Made by a program: the position numbers and the translations under genes. A stretch of 64,000 bases of DNA from Flavobacteriales bacterium (GTDB taxonomy: Bacteria; Bacteroidota; Bacteroidia; Flavobacteriales_F; PHOS-HE28), in contig JADJVC010000006.1 of the NCBI GenBank assembly GCA_016710685.1, positions 558,001 through 622,000 on the forward strand, given 5' to 3'. Below are positions 25,121 to 33,662 of the stretch, one piece after another. A model generated the notes under the pieces. That model was not told where the DNA came from. It was given only the letters and a program-made list of their open reading frames with translations, and did not search any database. Each line of letters opens with the position of its first letter. Within the stretch, counting starts at the first letter, position 1.

Positions 25121-26220
25121 ATGAGCGCTAAGAAGAGTTCTACCAAGCCGATGAAAGCTGCTAAAGCCACTAAGCCTGAAGCTAAAAAAGCTGCAACCAA
25201 AACGGCGGTCAAGAAAAAGTCAGCGCCCGAAAAGGAGCGTGTGCTCATCACGGGTGCCGCGGGCTTTCTGGGCTCACACCTCTGCGACCGTTTCCTGAAA
25301 GAGGGCTACCATGTTATCGGCATGGACAACCTCATTACTGGCCGGTTGAAGAACATCGAGCACCTTTTTAAGCGCAGCGATTTCGAATTCTACCACCACG
25401 ACGTTTCCAAGTACGTCCATGTGCCCGGCAAGCTGAAGTACATCCTGCATTTCGCTTCCCCCGCAAGCCCGATCGACTACCTGAAGATACCGATCCAAAC
25501 GCTGAAAGTGAGTTCGCTCGGCACGCACAACCTGCTCGGACTGGCGTTGGCGAAAAAAAGCGCGCATCCTGGTTGCCAGCACCAGCGAGGTGTACGGCGA
25601 CCCGCAGGTACATCCGCAGACTGGAAGCGTACTGGGGCCACGTGAACACCGTGGGTCCGCGCGGCGTGTACGATGAAGCCAAGCGCTTTCAAGAGGCGAT
25701 CACCATGGCCTACCACACCTACCACGGGCTGGAAACCCGCATGGTGCGCATCTTTAACACGTACGGCCCGCGCATGCGCCTCAACGACGGCCGGGTGCTG
25801 CCGGCCTTCATCGGCCAAGCACTGCGCGGAGAGGACCTAACCATCTTCGGAAAGGGCAACCAAACGCGCAGCTTCTGCTACGTGGACGACCTCATCGAAG
25901 GCATCTACCGCCTGCTGAAGAGCGATTGCTCCGATCCCGTGAACATCGGCAACCCGGCGGAGATCACCATCAAGCAGTTCGCTGAGGAGATCGTGAAACT
26001 CACCGGCACCAAGCAAAAACTTGTGTACAAGCCACTTCCGCAGGACGATCCCATGCAGCGCCAGCCGGACATCACCAAGGCGAAGAAGATCTTGAAGTGG
26101 CAACCAAAGGTTTCCCGTGCGGAAGGCCTGAAGATCACCTACGCTTATTTCAAAGGGCTTACAGCGAAAGAGCTGCACGAGAAGGACCACAATACATTTG
26201 AGGGGTACGTGCGGAAGTGA
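25121..26220 (+). pseudogene. UDP-glucuronate decarboxylase (UXS), reading frame broken twice
   Basis: Extended SDR enzyme that turns UDP-glucuronate into UDP-xylose. The N-terminal half (from ATG 25121) has a 35-residue Lys/Ala-rich tail, then VLITGAAGFLGSHLCDRF and ILHFASPASPIDYLKIP. After LALAKK the frame is lost at an A7 run (25553-25559). The next segment (ILVASTSEVYGDPQVHPQT) is in a second frame, and from about 25622 the rest (YWGHVNTVGPRGVYDEAKRF with the YxxxK pair, then NQTRSFCYVDDLI) is in a third. Two single-base insertions about 65 bases apart explain this. Either the gene is recently dead or the consensus has errors; everything else is conserved. Confidence 0.85.
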
Positions 26221-26383
26221 TCGGGGTAATTGTCCTTTGATCGTTGTCGGTTTTTAGACGTTGACGCGATTGGCCGCGATTCGCGCGAGCGTGTCGCTCG
26301 TGTGAGATGCGCTAATGAGCTCAACCTGCCCTTAATGACAATTTAACCGCCCTGTTCCGATCATAGAACGGACCTTTGCGACA
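26221..26383. other. Intergenic spacer without a gene
   Basis: Contains a GCGAGCG/CGCTCG inverted repeat near 26286-26301 and GACCTTTGC just before the next ATG, a weak -7 match. No coding signal. Confidence 0.5.
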
Positions 26384-27250
26384 ATGACCTTGACCCCCTT
26401 GCGCGTGGCAGGCGTGCCCGAACATTTCAACCTGCCTTGGCACCTTGGAATCGAGAACGGTGCCTTCCGGAAAGCTGGCATCGAGCTGGAATGGCAAACC
26501 GTGCCGCAAGGCACTGGCGCCATGTGCGACCTGTTGCGCAAAGGCGAAACCGACCTCGCCATCTTGGTGACCGACGGTGCCGTGCGCGATATTCTCAATG
26601 GAAATCCTTCGCGCATTGTAAGCTCGTATGTGGATTCGCCGTTGAATTGGGGCGTTTACGTGGGCGTGGGTACCGCGCTGCATAAGCCAGAAGACTTGGT
26701 GGGCTTGCCATTCGCCATTAGCCGCTACAATTCCGGCAGCCACTTGATCGCCATGAATTACGCGCGCAGCTTGGGCTGGATGCCGAAAAAGGAAAACTTT
26801 ATAGTGGTAAACGACCTCTTCGGTGCGGAAGAACGCATGCGAACGGATGAGCCAATGGCGTTCCTGTGGGAAGTGGCTACAACATCGCCGTGGGCCGAGC
26901 AGGGCTTGTTCCGCAAGGTGGATGAATTCCGCCCGCCGTGGCCGTGTTTTATGGTGGTGGCCACGGAGCAAGCTTTGAAGGAAAAAGGGGCGGAGGTGCA
27001 CCGGGCATTGGCTGTAGTGCGCCAACAAGCCGCCTTGCTAAAAACCCGCGCCGATGCTGCGGAACTTATTGCTCAGCGCCAAGTGATCTCCCTGCCCGCT
27101 GCCAATGAATGGCTTAGCGAAGTACGCTGGAATATGGACGGCACCGTAAACAACGACGCGCTTTTCAACGTAGCCACTGCGCTGCGCGAATTGGGCTTGA
27201 TCGATGGCTCGCCGACCAAGGAGGAGTTGGTGCGACGATTGGTGGTGTGA
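26384..27250 (+). CDS. Periplasmic-binding-protein fold, SsuA/NMT1-like, without signal peptide
   Basis: 288 residues. LRVAGVPEHFNLPWHLGIENGAFRKAGIELEW and GTGAMCDLLRKGETDLAILVTDGAV are the classic start of SsuA/THI5-type binding proteins, with a second lobe from about residue 95. No signal peptide or lipobox precedes it, and no ABC permease or ATPase gene is nearby. It may bind a small ligand in the cytoplasm or act as an enzyme-like THI5 relative. It interrupts the sugar-nucleotide cluster. Confidence 0.75.
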   Translation: MTLTPLRVAGVPEHFNLPWHLGIENGAFRKAGIELEWQTVPQGTGAMCDLLRKGETDLAILVTDGAVRDILNGNPSRIVSSYVDSPLNWGVYVGVGTALHKPEDLVGLPFAISRYNSGSHLIAMNYARSLGWMPKKENFIVVNDLFGAEERMRTDEPMAFLWEVATTSPWAEQGLFRKVDEFRPPWPCFMVVATEQALKEKGAEVHRALAVVRQQAALLKTRADAAELIAQRQVISLPAANEWLSEVRWNMDGTVNNDALFNVATALRELGLIDGSPTKEELVRRLVV

Positions 27251-27319
27251 TCAACTGATGGCGGTTTTGCACGAAGCCATCAGCCATCCTGCTCACGCTC
27301 TTGACCAGAGATCGCCCCC

Positions 27320-27706
27320 TCAACCCTTCAAATTCGGGATCGTGAGCACTTGGCCTGGATGGATCAAGTCGGGATTCTTCAGCTGGTCCGTGTTCGCCTC
27401 GAAGATGGCCTTGTACTTCATCGGGTCGCGATAGTACTTCTTCGCGATCTTGCTCAGGCTTTCCCCTTTCTCCACCGTGTGCTTGGTGTAGTAGCTGGTA
27501 TCGGCCACCTTGATGTCAGCCTCAATGTCCGTAGGTTGCTCGCCGCCTGCTGCCTTGATGCGGTCCCAGAGCTGGTCCTTTTCGTACTGCGTGGCCGCTA
27601 CACCGCCGATCTTCAGCTTGCCGGCCTCGTCGTTTACATAGCCGTCCTTGATGCCGAACTTTTCACCGAGGTCGAGGACGGGTTGGTATTTCTGTTTGAT
27701 GCTCAT
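27320..27706 (-). CDS. LysM-domain protein (YgaU-like)
   Basis: 128 residues from ATG 27706. The N-terminal part (DLGEKFGIKDGYVNDEAGKL, about 10-60) looks like a BON-type domain with the ATQYEKDQLWDRIK helix; a C-terminal LysM motif follows (about 74-127, HTVEKGESLSKIAKKYYRD and IHPGQVLTIP). No signal peptide. The E. coli relative YgaU/Kbp binds potassium; the same is possible here but unproven. Confidence 0.85.
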   Translation of the reverse strand: MSIKQKYQPVLDLGEKFGIKDGYVNDEAGKLKIGGVAATQYEKDQLWDRIKAAGGEQPTDIEADIKVADTSYYTKHTVEKGESLSKIAKKYYRDPMKYKAIFEANTDQLKNPDLIHPGQVLTIPNLKG

Positions 27707-27752
27707 GGTCTTGTGTTTTTTCGGGCTGTAAGTTAGGTGCCCGCCGTTACAC

Positions 27753-27780
27753 TTGGATCGCCCGGTGTTGGATACCTTCG
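27753..27780 (+). promoter_or_regulatory. Probable promoter of the wbpD-wbpB-wbpA genes
   Basis: TTGG at 27754-27757 and TACCTTCG at 27773-27780 (TAnnTTYG), 26 bases before the wbpD-like ATG. Confidence 0.45.
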
Positions 27781-27806
27781 CAGCCCTTTCCAAGTGTTGC
27801 TTCAAT

Positions 27807-28385
27807 ATGTCCGCCCCATACTCCGCCCACCCCACCGCCGTGATCGACGAAGGTTGCATCATTGGCGCGGGCACGAGCATTTGGCATTTCAGCCACATTA
27901 TGCCGGGCTGTACTTTGGGTGAGCGCTGCAACATCGGGCAGAACGTGGTGGTGAGCCCCAACGTGGTTTTGGGTAACAACGTGAAGGTGCAGAACAACGT
28001 GAGCATCTACACCGGCGTGGAGTGCGAGGACGATGTGTTCCTCGGGCCATCATGCGTGTTCACCAACGTGATCAATCCGCGCAGTGCGGTGAACCGGCGC
28101 GGGGAATACCTGCGGACGTTGGTGAAAAAGGGTGCTACGATCGGGGCGAATGCCACCATCGTTTGTGGACATGATATCGGTCGTTACGCTTTCATCGCCG
28201 CTGGCGCCGTGGTTACCAAGGAAGTGCCGGACCATGCGCTGGTAATGGGCAACCCGGCACGTCGCACGGGCTGGATGAGCGAGCATGGCCACAAGCTGCA
28301 GTTCGACGCGAAAGGCGAAGCTGCCTGTCCCGAAAGCGGACAGCGCTATTCGTTGAAAAATGAAAAAGTCTCCCGTATTGCATGA
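27807..28385 (+). CDS. Left-handed beta-helix N-acetyltransferase (WbpD-like)
   Basis: 192 residues from ATG 27807. Hexapeptide repeats throughout (AVIDEGCIIGAGTSIWHFSHIMPGC) and the C-terminal GAVVTKEVPDHALVMGNPARRTGWM of sugar acetyltransferases. WbpD acetylates UDP-GlcNAc(3NH2)A with acetyl-CoA to give UDP-GlcNAc(3NAc)A. It overlaps the WbpB-like gene by 4 bases. Confidence 0.88.
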   Translation: MSAPYSAHPTAVIDEGCIIGAGTSIWHFSHIMPGCTLGERCNIGQNVVVSPNVVLGNNVKVQNNVSIYTGVECEDDVFLGPSCVFTNVINPRSAVNRRGEYLRTLVKKGATIGANATIVCGHDIGRYAFIAAGAVVTKEVPDHALVMGNPARRTGWMSEHGHKLQFDAKGEAACPESGQRYSLKNEKVSRIA

Positions 28386-29416
28386 AGTCCAGTGAAGACA
28401 AAGTGAAGTTCGCCGTGATCGGGTGCGGGCATATCGGCAAGCGCCATGCGGAGATGATCTCGCGCAATGCGGAAAGCCAACTGGTGGCGCTCTGCGATGT
28501 GAGGCCTAAGGAAGCGTTGGGCCTTGAAGCCTTTGATGTACCCTATTTCAACGACCCTGTCGCGCTTTTAAAGGCTGTACCGGAGGTGGAAGTGGTGTGC
28601 ATTTGCACGCCGAACGGGCTGCATGCGCCGCTGAGCCTGTTGGCGCTGGAGCACGGAAAGCACATCGTTTGCGAAAAGCCCATGGCGCTTACCAAGGCCG
28701 ATTGCGAGTCTGTTTTGGGCAAGGCGTTACAAAAGCACCGCCACGTCTTCGGGGTCATGCAGAACCGCTACAGCCCGCCCAGCCACTGGTTGAAGGAGAT
28801 GGTGGAGGAGAAACGGCTCGGCGACATTTTCCTGGTGCAGTTAAACTGCTACTGGAACCGCGATGCCCGCTACTACAAGGCCGATGGTTGGAAAGGCTCA
28901 GCCGATCTCGACGGTGGAACGCTCTTCACGCAGTTCAGCCATTTCGTGGACATCATGTACTGGCTGTTCGGTGACATCACCGACATCCAGGGCCGCTTCG
29001 CAGATTTCAACCACAAAGACCTTACCGATTTCGAAGACAGCGGCTTGGTGAACTTCCGCTTCCTCAAGGGCGGCATTGGCTGCTTTAACTATTCCACCAG
29101 TGTGTGGGATAAAAACCTGGAAAGCAGCATCACCGTGATCGGCAGCAAGGGCAGCGTGAAAGTGGGCGGCCAATACATTGACCAAGTGGAACATTGCCAT
29201 GTGCAGGATTACGAAATGCCCGTACTGGAGCCCACCAATCCGGCAAACGACTACGGCGCTTACAAAGGCAGCGCAAGCAACCACCACTACATCATTGAAA
29301 ATGTGGTGGACACGCTAAAAGGCCGACAAACTATGACCACCAACGCCTTGGAAGGCATGAAGGTGATCGACATCATTGAACGCATTTACCAAAAAAGGGA
29401 TGAGCGACCTATTTGA
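28382..29416 (+). CDS. Gfo/Idh/MocA oxidoreductase (WbpB-like)
   Basis: 344 residues. N-terminal Rossmann fold (FAVIGCGHIGKRHAEMI), the family motif CEKPMALT with the conserved Lys, then a dehydrogenase C-terminal domain (GGTLFTQFSHFVDIMYWLFG). WbpB oxidises UDP-GlcNAcA at C3, making the substrate of WbpE. Positioned between WbpD-like and WbpA-like genes with overlaps on both sides. Confidence 0.9.
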   Translation: MKSSEDKVKFAVIGCGHIGKRHAEMISRNAESQLVALCDVRPKEALGLEAFDVPYFNDPVALLKAVPEVEVVCICTPNGLHAPLSLLALEHGKHIVCEKPMALTKADCESVLGKALQKHRHVFGVMQNRYSPPSHWLKEMVEEKRLGDIFLVQLNCYWNRDARYYKADGWKGSADLDGGTLFTQFSHFVDIMYWLFGDITDIQGRFADFNHKDLTDFEDSGLVNFRFLKGGIGCFNYSTSVWDKNLESSITVIGSKGSVKVGGQYIDQVEHCHVQDYEMPVLEPTNPANDYGAYKGSASNHHYIIENVVDTLKGRQTMTTNALEGMKVIDIIERIYQKRDERPI

Positions 29417-30698
29417 ACGGCTGAAGAAGAAGGAGGCGAAGTTGGCCGTGATCGGCCTGGGCTACGTGGGCCTGCCGATCGCGCTGGCCTTCGCACGTAA
29501 ACTGAAAGTGGTGGGCTTCGACATCAACGCCAAACGCGTTGACATGATGCGGCGCAATGAAGACCCGAGCGATGAGCTTCCACCCGAAGCTTTCAAAGGC
29601 GCGGACATCCACTTCACAGCCGACATTGAGGACCTGCGCGACGTGGAATTCTTCATCGTGGCCGTGCCCACACCCATCGATCAGCAGAACATCCCGGACC
29701 TCACGCCTTTGCTCGGTGCCACGCGTACCGTGGGCCAAGTGCTGAAGAAGGGCGACCATGTGGTGTTCGAGAGCACTGTGTATCCCGGCTGCACCGAAGA
29801 GGATTGCGTGCCGCTGCTGGAACAACTCAGCGGATTGCGCTACATCACGGATTTCAAAGTAGGTTATTCACCGGAGCGCATCAATCCGGGCGACAAAGAG
29901 CACACCCTGGAAAGCATCGTGAAGGTGAGCAGCGGCTGCGACGCGGAAAGCGCGGAAACCGTGGCCAAGGTTTACGAGCTGGTGGTAAAGGCCGGCGTGC
30001 ATCGCGCCAGCAGCATCAAAGTGGCCGAGGCCGCCAAGATCATCGAGAACACCCAGCGCGACGTGAACATCGCCCTTACCAACGAACTGTCCATCATCTT
30101 CAACCGGATGGGCATCAACACTTTCGACGTATTGGAGGCGGCGGGCACCAAGTGGAACTTCCTCAAGTTCCAGCCGGGCCTGGTGGGCGGGCACTGCATC
30201 GGCGTGGATCCGTACTACCTCGTTTTCAAAGCAAAAGAACTCGGCTACCATGCGCAGATCATCGACAGCGGCCGCTTCGTGAACGACAGCATGGGCGGCT
30301 ACGTGGCCAAGCAAACGGTGAAGAAGATCATCGCTTCAGGAACCAACCCCACCGACGCGCGCGTACTGGTGATGGGCGCCACCTTCAAAGAGAACGTCAC
30401 CGACATCCGTAACAGCAAAGTAGCGGACGTGGTGAAGGAGCTGAAGAGCTTCAGCTGCCATGTGGACGTTACGGATCCACATGCCGACGGCGCGCAGGTA
30501 AAACACGAGTACGGCTACGATCTGGCCCCGGAAATGAAAGGCCCGTACGATGCGATCATCGTCGCCGTGAATCATGCCGAATACGCCAAATACGACGAGG
30601 CATGGTTCAAGTCCATGCTGAAACCGAAAGGCGTGCTGGTTGACCTGAAAGGCACCTATCGCAAGAGCGTGAAGAACTTGGAGTATTGGAGTTTGTAG
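29400..30698 (+). CDS. UDP-N-acetylhexosamine 6-dehydrogenase (WbpA/WecC family)
   Basis: 432 residues from ATG 29400, preceded by an AAAAAAGGG stretch; this start lies inside the end of the previous gene by 17 bases. KLAVIGLGYVGLPIALAFA, VAVPTPID, VFESTVYPGCTEE, and the catalytic Cys in GGHCIGVDPYYL. It makes UDP-GlcNAcA (or UDP-ManNAcA) from the UDP-acetylhexosamine. With WbpB, WbpE and WbpD homologues it would complete the first four steps to UDP-GlcNAc(3NAc)A. Confidence 0.92.
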   Translation: MSDLFERLKKKEAKLAVIGLGYVGLPIALAFARKLKVVGFDINAKRVDMMRRNEDPSDELPPEAFKGADIHFTADIEDLRDVEFFIVAVPTPIDQQNIPDLTPLLGATRTVGQVLKKGDHVVFESTVYPGCTEEDCVPLLEQLSGLRYITDFKVGYSPERINPGDKEHTLESIVKVSSGCDAESAETVAKVYELVVKAGVHRASSIKVAEAAKIIENTQRDVNIALTNELSIIFNRMGINTFDVLEAAGTKWNFLKFQPGLVGGHCIGVDPYYLVFKAKELGYHAQIIDSGRFVNDSMGGYVAKQTVKKIIASGTNPTDARVLVMGATFKENVTDIRNSKVADVVKELKSFSCHVDVTDPHADGAQVKHEYGYDLAPEMKGPYDAIIVAVNHAEYAKYDEAWFKSMLKPKGVLVDLKGTYRKSVKNLEYWSL

Positions 30699-30804
30699 GC
30701 ATGAAGTCGTCAACAGGCAATAGGGTAACACGACAACTTTCAGGCATCCGCATTTCGCGTTGCGTGTCCGTTGCGTCGTTGCGTCGTTGCGGTTAATTTT
30801 TAAC
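30699..30804. repeat. Spacer with a period-8 tandem repeat
   Basis: Three CGTTGCGT-type units in a row (about 30769-30792), shortly before the rmlB start. Confidence 0.65.
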
Positions 30805-31884
30805 ATGAAACGCAACATCCTCATCACCGGCGGCGCCGGTTTTATCGGCAGCCATGTTATTCGGCTGTTCGTGAAAAAGTATCCGCAATACCACATCGTG
30901 AACCTCGACTCGCTCACATATGCTGGTAATATGGAGAACCTGAAGGACGTGGAAGACGCAACGAACTACACGTTCGTGAAAGCTGATATCCGCGATGCTG
31001 AGGCGATGGAAAAAGTCTTCGCGGAGCATGCCATTGACAGCGTGATCCACCTCGCTGCGGAAAGCCACGTGGACCGCAGCATCAGCGATCCGATGGCTTT
31101 TGTGAACACGAACGTGATCGGCACGGCGAACCTGTTGAACGCGGCCCGTGCAGCTTGGAAAGAGCGTGGTCTGCTCTCCCCCCTCGGGGGAGTTGGAGGG
31201 GGGCGATTCTACCATGTGAGCACCGACGAGGTCTACGGCTCCCTGCACGACGGCGGATTCTTCACGGAGGAAACAGCGTACGACCCGCAAAGCCCTTACA
31301 GCGCCAGCAAAGCCGCAAGCGACCATTTCGTCCGCGCGTATGGCAACACGTACAAACTGCCTTTCGTGATCAGCAACTGCAGCAACAACTACGGCAGCCA
31401 CCAGTTCCCCGAAAAGTTGATCCCGTTGATGATCAACAACCTGCGCGACGGCAAGCCACTTCCCGTGTACGGAAAAGGCGAAAACGTGCGCGACTGGCTC
31501 TGGGTGGAAGACCATGCCCGCGCCATCGATGTCGTGTTCCACTCCGGTAAGGATGGCGAGACTTACAACATCGGCGGGCACAACGAATGGAAGAACATTG
31601 ACCTCGTCCTTGTGCTGTGCTCCATCATGGACAAGAAGTTGGGCCGTGCCGCCGGTGAAAGCGCGAAACAGATCACCTACGTCACGGATCGTGCGGGACA
31701 CGACCTGCGGTACGCCATTGACGCGGGCAAGATCGAGCGCGAGCTGGGTTGGAAGCCGAGCATCACCTTCGAGCAGGGCTTGGAGCAGACCGTGGATTGG
31801 TACCTCGCAAACGACAAGTGGCTGCGCGATGTGACCTCCGGCGCCTACCGGGATTATTACGCCGGCCAGTATTCCAAGCGGTGA
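30805..31884 (+). CDS. rmlB: dTDP-glucose 4,6-dehydratase with an in-frame repeat insertion
   Basis: 359 residues from ATG 30805. Extended SDR: ITGGAGFIGSHVIRLF (NAD), HLAAESHVDRSI, STDEVYGSL (catalytic Thr-Asp-Glu), YSASKAASDH (YxxxK) and NCSNNYGSHQFPEKLIP. It makes dTDP-4-keto-6-deoxyglucose. Between helix NLLNAARAAWKE and the strand FYHVSTDEVYG there is an extra segment of about 11 residues (LLSPLGGVGGG, 123-133), encoded by a C-run/G-run hairpin. No rmlA, rmlC or rmlD lies nearby. Confidence 0.93.
   Translation: MKRNILITGGAGFIGSHVIRLFVKKYPQYHIVNLDSLTYAGNMENLKDVEDATNYTFVKADIRDAEAMEKVFAEHAIDSVIHLAAESHVDRSISDPMAFVNTNVIGTANLLNAARAAWKERGLLSPLGGVGGGRFYHVSTDEVYGSLHDGGFFTEETAYDPQSPYSASKAASDHFVRAYGNTYKLPFVISNCSNNYGSHQFPEKLIPLMINNLRDGKPLPVYGKGENVRDWLWVEDHARAIDVVFHSGKDGETYNIGGHNEWKNIDLVLVLCSIMDKKLGRAAGESAKQITYVTDRAGHDLRYAIDAGKIERELGWKPSITFEQGLEQTVDWYLANDKWLRDVTSGAYRDYYAGQYSKR
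31174..31204. repeat. C-run/G-run hairpin repeat inside rmlB
   Basis: CTCCCCC (31176-31182) pairs with GGGGGAG (31186-31192), followed by TTGGAGGGGGG. The type (CTCCCCCTCGGGGGAGTT) is one I associate with dispersed Bacteroidota intergenic repeats; here it is translated in frame as a Gly/Pro loop. Confidence 0.75.
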
Positions 31885-32633
31885 TGAGCATTTTGGGAAA
31901 GCTCTTCGGAAAAGGACATGCTGCGCTTCCGCCCGTGGACTTGGGTTTGCTGAAGTGCGACGTGCATTCGCATTTCGTTCCCGGTATTGACGATGGTGCG
32001 CCAACGATCGAAGCCAGCATGGAACTCCTCCGCGCCATGCACGACTTGGGCTATCAAAAGGTGATCACCACGCCGCACAGCATGGCCGACGGTTACAAAA
32101 ACCCGCCTGAAGTGATCTTGGGCGGTCTGGAAAAATTACGCCGCGCCGTGGAGGAGGACGGCATGGCCTTGGAGGTGGAGGCCGCTGCGGAATACTATCT
32201 CGACCATGACTTCCTGGAGAAGATCACCGCGCAAAAGCTCCTCACCTTCAACACGGACAAGGTGCTGTTCGAGCTGCCGTTCATCAGTGAACCGGCGGTG
32301 CTGCTCAGCGCTGTCTTCGAAATGCAGACCCAAGGTTATAGGCCTGTGCTGGCGCATCCTGAGCGCTACACCTACTGGGAAACCGATCATTCCACGATGG
32401 AAAAACTCAAGGACCGCGGCGTTATCTTTCAGCTGAACGCCATCGCATTGATGGGCGCCTACGGCCCCGCCACCAAAAAGGCTGCGGAAAAGATCATTGA
32501 CAAGGGTTGGTACGAACTGGTGGGCAGCGATTGCCACAGCATGAAGCACATCGCTGCATTGGAGGCGGCGCGCACGGAACCTTACTTGCACAAGCTGATT
32601 GAGAGCGGAAAGTTGGTGAACGCGACGCTGTAG
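31884..32633 (+). CDS. PHP-family tyrosine-protein phosphatase (YwqE/CpsB type)
   Basis: 249 residues from ATG 31884, overlapping the rmlB stop (TGATG). Metal-binding motifs of the PHP fold: CDVHSHFVPGIDDGA, VITTPHSM, LAHPERYTYW and GSDCHSMKH. These manganese-dependent phosphatases dephosphorylate BY-kinases controlling capsule or exopolysaccharide export, in keeping with the upstream sugar genes. No BY-kinase gene is in the window. Confidence 0.9.
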   Translation: MSILGKLFGKGHAALPPVDLGLLKCDVHSHFVPGIDDGAPTIEASMELLRAMHDLGYQKVITTPHSMADGYKNPPEVILGGLEKLRRAVEEDGMALEVEAAAEYYLDHDFLEKITAQKLLTFNTDKVLFELPFISEPAVLLSAVFEMQTQGYRPVLAHPERYTYWETDHSTMEKLKDRGVIFQLNAIALMGAYGPATKKAAEKIIDKGWYELVGSDCHSMKHIAALEAARTEPYLHKLIESGKLVNATL

Positions 32634-32770
32634 ACACTGGCGCTACGCTTGGGCCACTTGGTGGCATACCCTGCAATTGTAAAATTCCATTTTAGAATTG
32701 CAGGGTATCAAGATGCTCTTTTTCGCAGGCCCGATGCTCTACATAAGTGCGAAAGAGTCGGAGGAGTTCC
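32634..32770. other. Convergent spacer
   Basis: Separates the phosphatase gene (plus) and fabD (minus). Its main content is the large hairpin at 32666-32708; no gene seen. Confidence 0.6.
32666..32708. terminator. Large hairpin between convergent genes, possible bidirectional terminator
   Basis: Arms of 20 nt (32666-32685 and 32689-32708) match at 19 positions with a 3-nt loop TCC. The stem contains TAAAAT/ATTTTA near the loop rather than a U tract after it; CTTTTTC follows 10 bases later on the plus strand. Its position between gene ends suggests termination or 3'-end protection. Confidence 0.6.
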
Positions 32771-33646
32771 TCAAGCCGCGCTCGTCGCCACCTCCTTGCT
32801 CACCTTCTTGAACAACCCTTGAAGCACGTTGCCGGGGCCGCATTCCACGATGCTGTCGGCACCATCGGCGAGCATGTTGCGCATGGTCTGCGTCCACCGC
32901 ACGGGAGCGGTGAGCTGCGCGATGAGGTTCGCTTTGATGCGAGCTGGATCTTTGTGTCCACGGGCATCCACGTTCTGGTAGATCGAGCAACGCGGGTCGC
33001 TGATGGGCGTATACGCAATGGCCGTGGCGAGTTCCGCGCGGGCGGGTTCCATCAATGGGCTATGGAAGGCACCGCCAACGGGTAACAATAGCGCCCGTTT
33101 GGCACCGGCGGCTTTCAAGGCTTCGCAGGCCGCATTCACAGCTTCCACCGTTCCGCTTATCACCAATTGCCCAGGGCAGTTGTAGTTCGCAGGCACAACG
33201 ATGCCGGGCATGGATGCGCAGATCTCCTCCACCTTTTCGTCTTCCATAGCCAGGATGGCGGCCATGGTGCCGGGCTGTGCGTCGCAAGCTTTTTGCATGG
33301 CGTTGGCGCGGGCCGCAACCAGCTTTAATCCATCGCTGAATTCCATAGCACCGGCGGCCACCAAGGCGCTGAACTCACCGAGTGAATGCCCGGCCACCAT
33401 GTCCGGCTTAAAGGCATCGCCGAGTGTTTTGGCCCTGATCACGCTGTGGATGAAGATCGCAGGTTGCGTAACGTTGGTCTGCTTCAAATCTTCTTCACTC
33501 CCGCTGAACATCACGTCGGTGATGTTGAAGCCGAGGACGTTGTTAGCGTGCTCAAAGAACACGCGGGCGTTGGCATCGGACTCGTAAAGTTCCTTGCCCA
33601 TACCGGGAAACTGGCTGCCTTGGCCGGGGAATACGTAAGCTCTCAT
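32771..33646 (-). CDS. fabD: Malonyl-CoA:ACP transacylase
   Basis: 291 residues. Moves malonyl from CoA to acyl carrier protein. YVFPGQGSQFPGMGKELY at the N-terminus, the nucleophile in VAGHSLGEFSAL, the Arg in LVAARANAMQ, GAFHSPLM and VRWTQTMRNML. Has its own promoter (33663-33693). Confidence 0.95.
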   Translation of the reverse strand: MRAYVFPGQGSQFPGMGKELYESDANARVFFEHANNVLGFNITDVMFSGSEEDLKQTNVTQPAIFIHSVIRAKTLGDAFKPDMVAGHSLGEFSALVAAGAMEFSDGLKLVAARANAMQKACDAQPGTMAAILAMEDEKVEEICASMPGIVVPANYNCPGQLVISGTVEAVNAACEALKAAGAKRALLLPVGGAFHSPLMEPARAELATAIAYTPISDPRCSIYQNVDARGHKDPARIKANLIAQLTAPVRWTQTMRNMLADGADSIVECGPGNVLQGLFKKVSKEVATSAA

Positions 33647-33662
33647 ACCGCAGGTTAGGTTT

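Noticed and set aside
25553..25560. Programmed frameshift at A-AAA-AAA-G in the UXS gene
   Set aside because: A second, unrelated shift 65 bases later is also needed, so recoding alone cannot restore the protein.
26280..26310. CGAGCG/CGCTCG inverted repeat as terminator after the UXS gene
   Set aside because: No T tract on either strand and weak symmetry.
30793..32004. Minus-strand open frame of 403 codons opposite rmlB
   Set aside because: Antisense to rmlB and the phosphatase gene, no motif.
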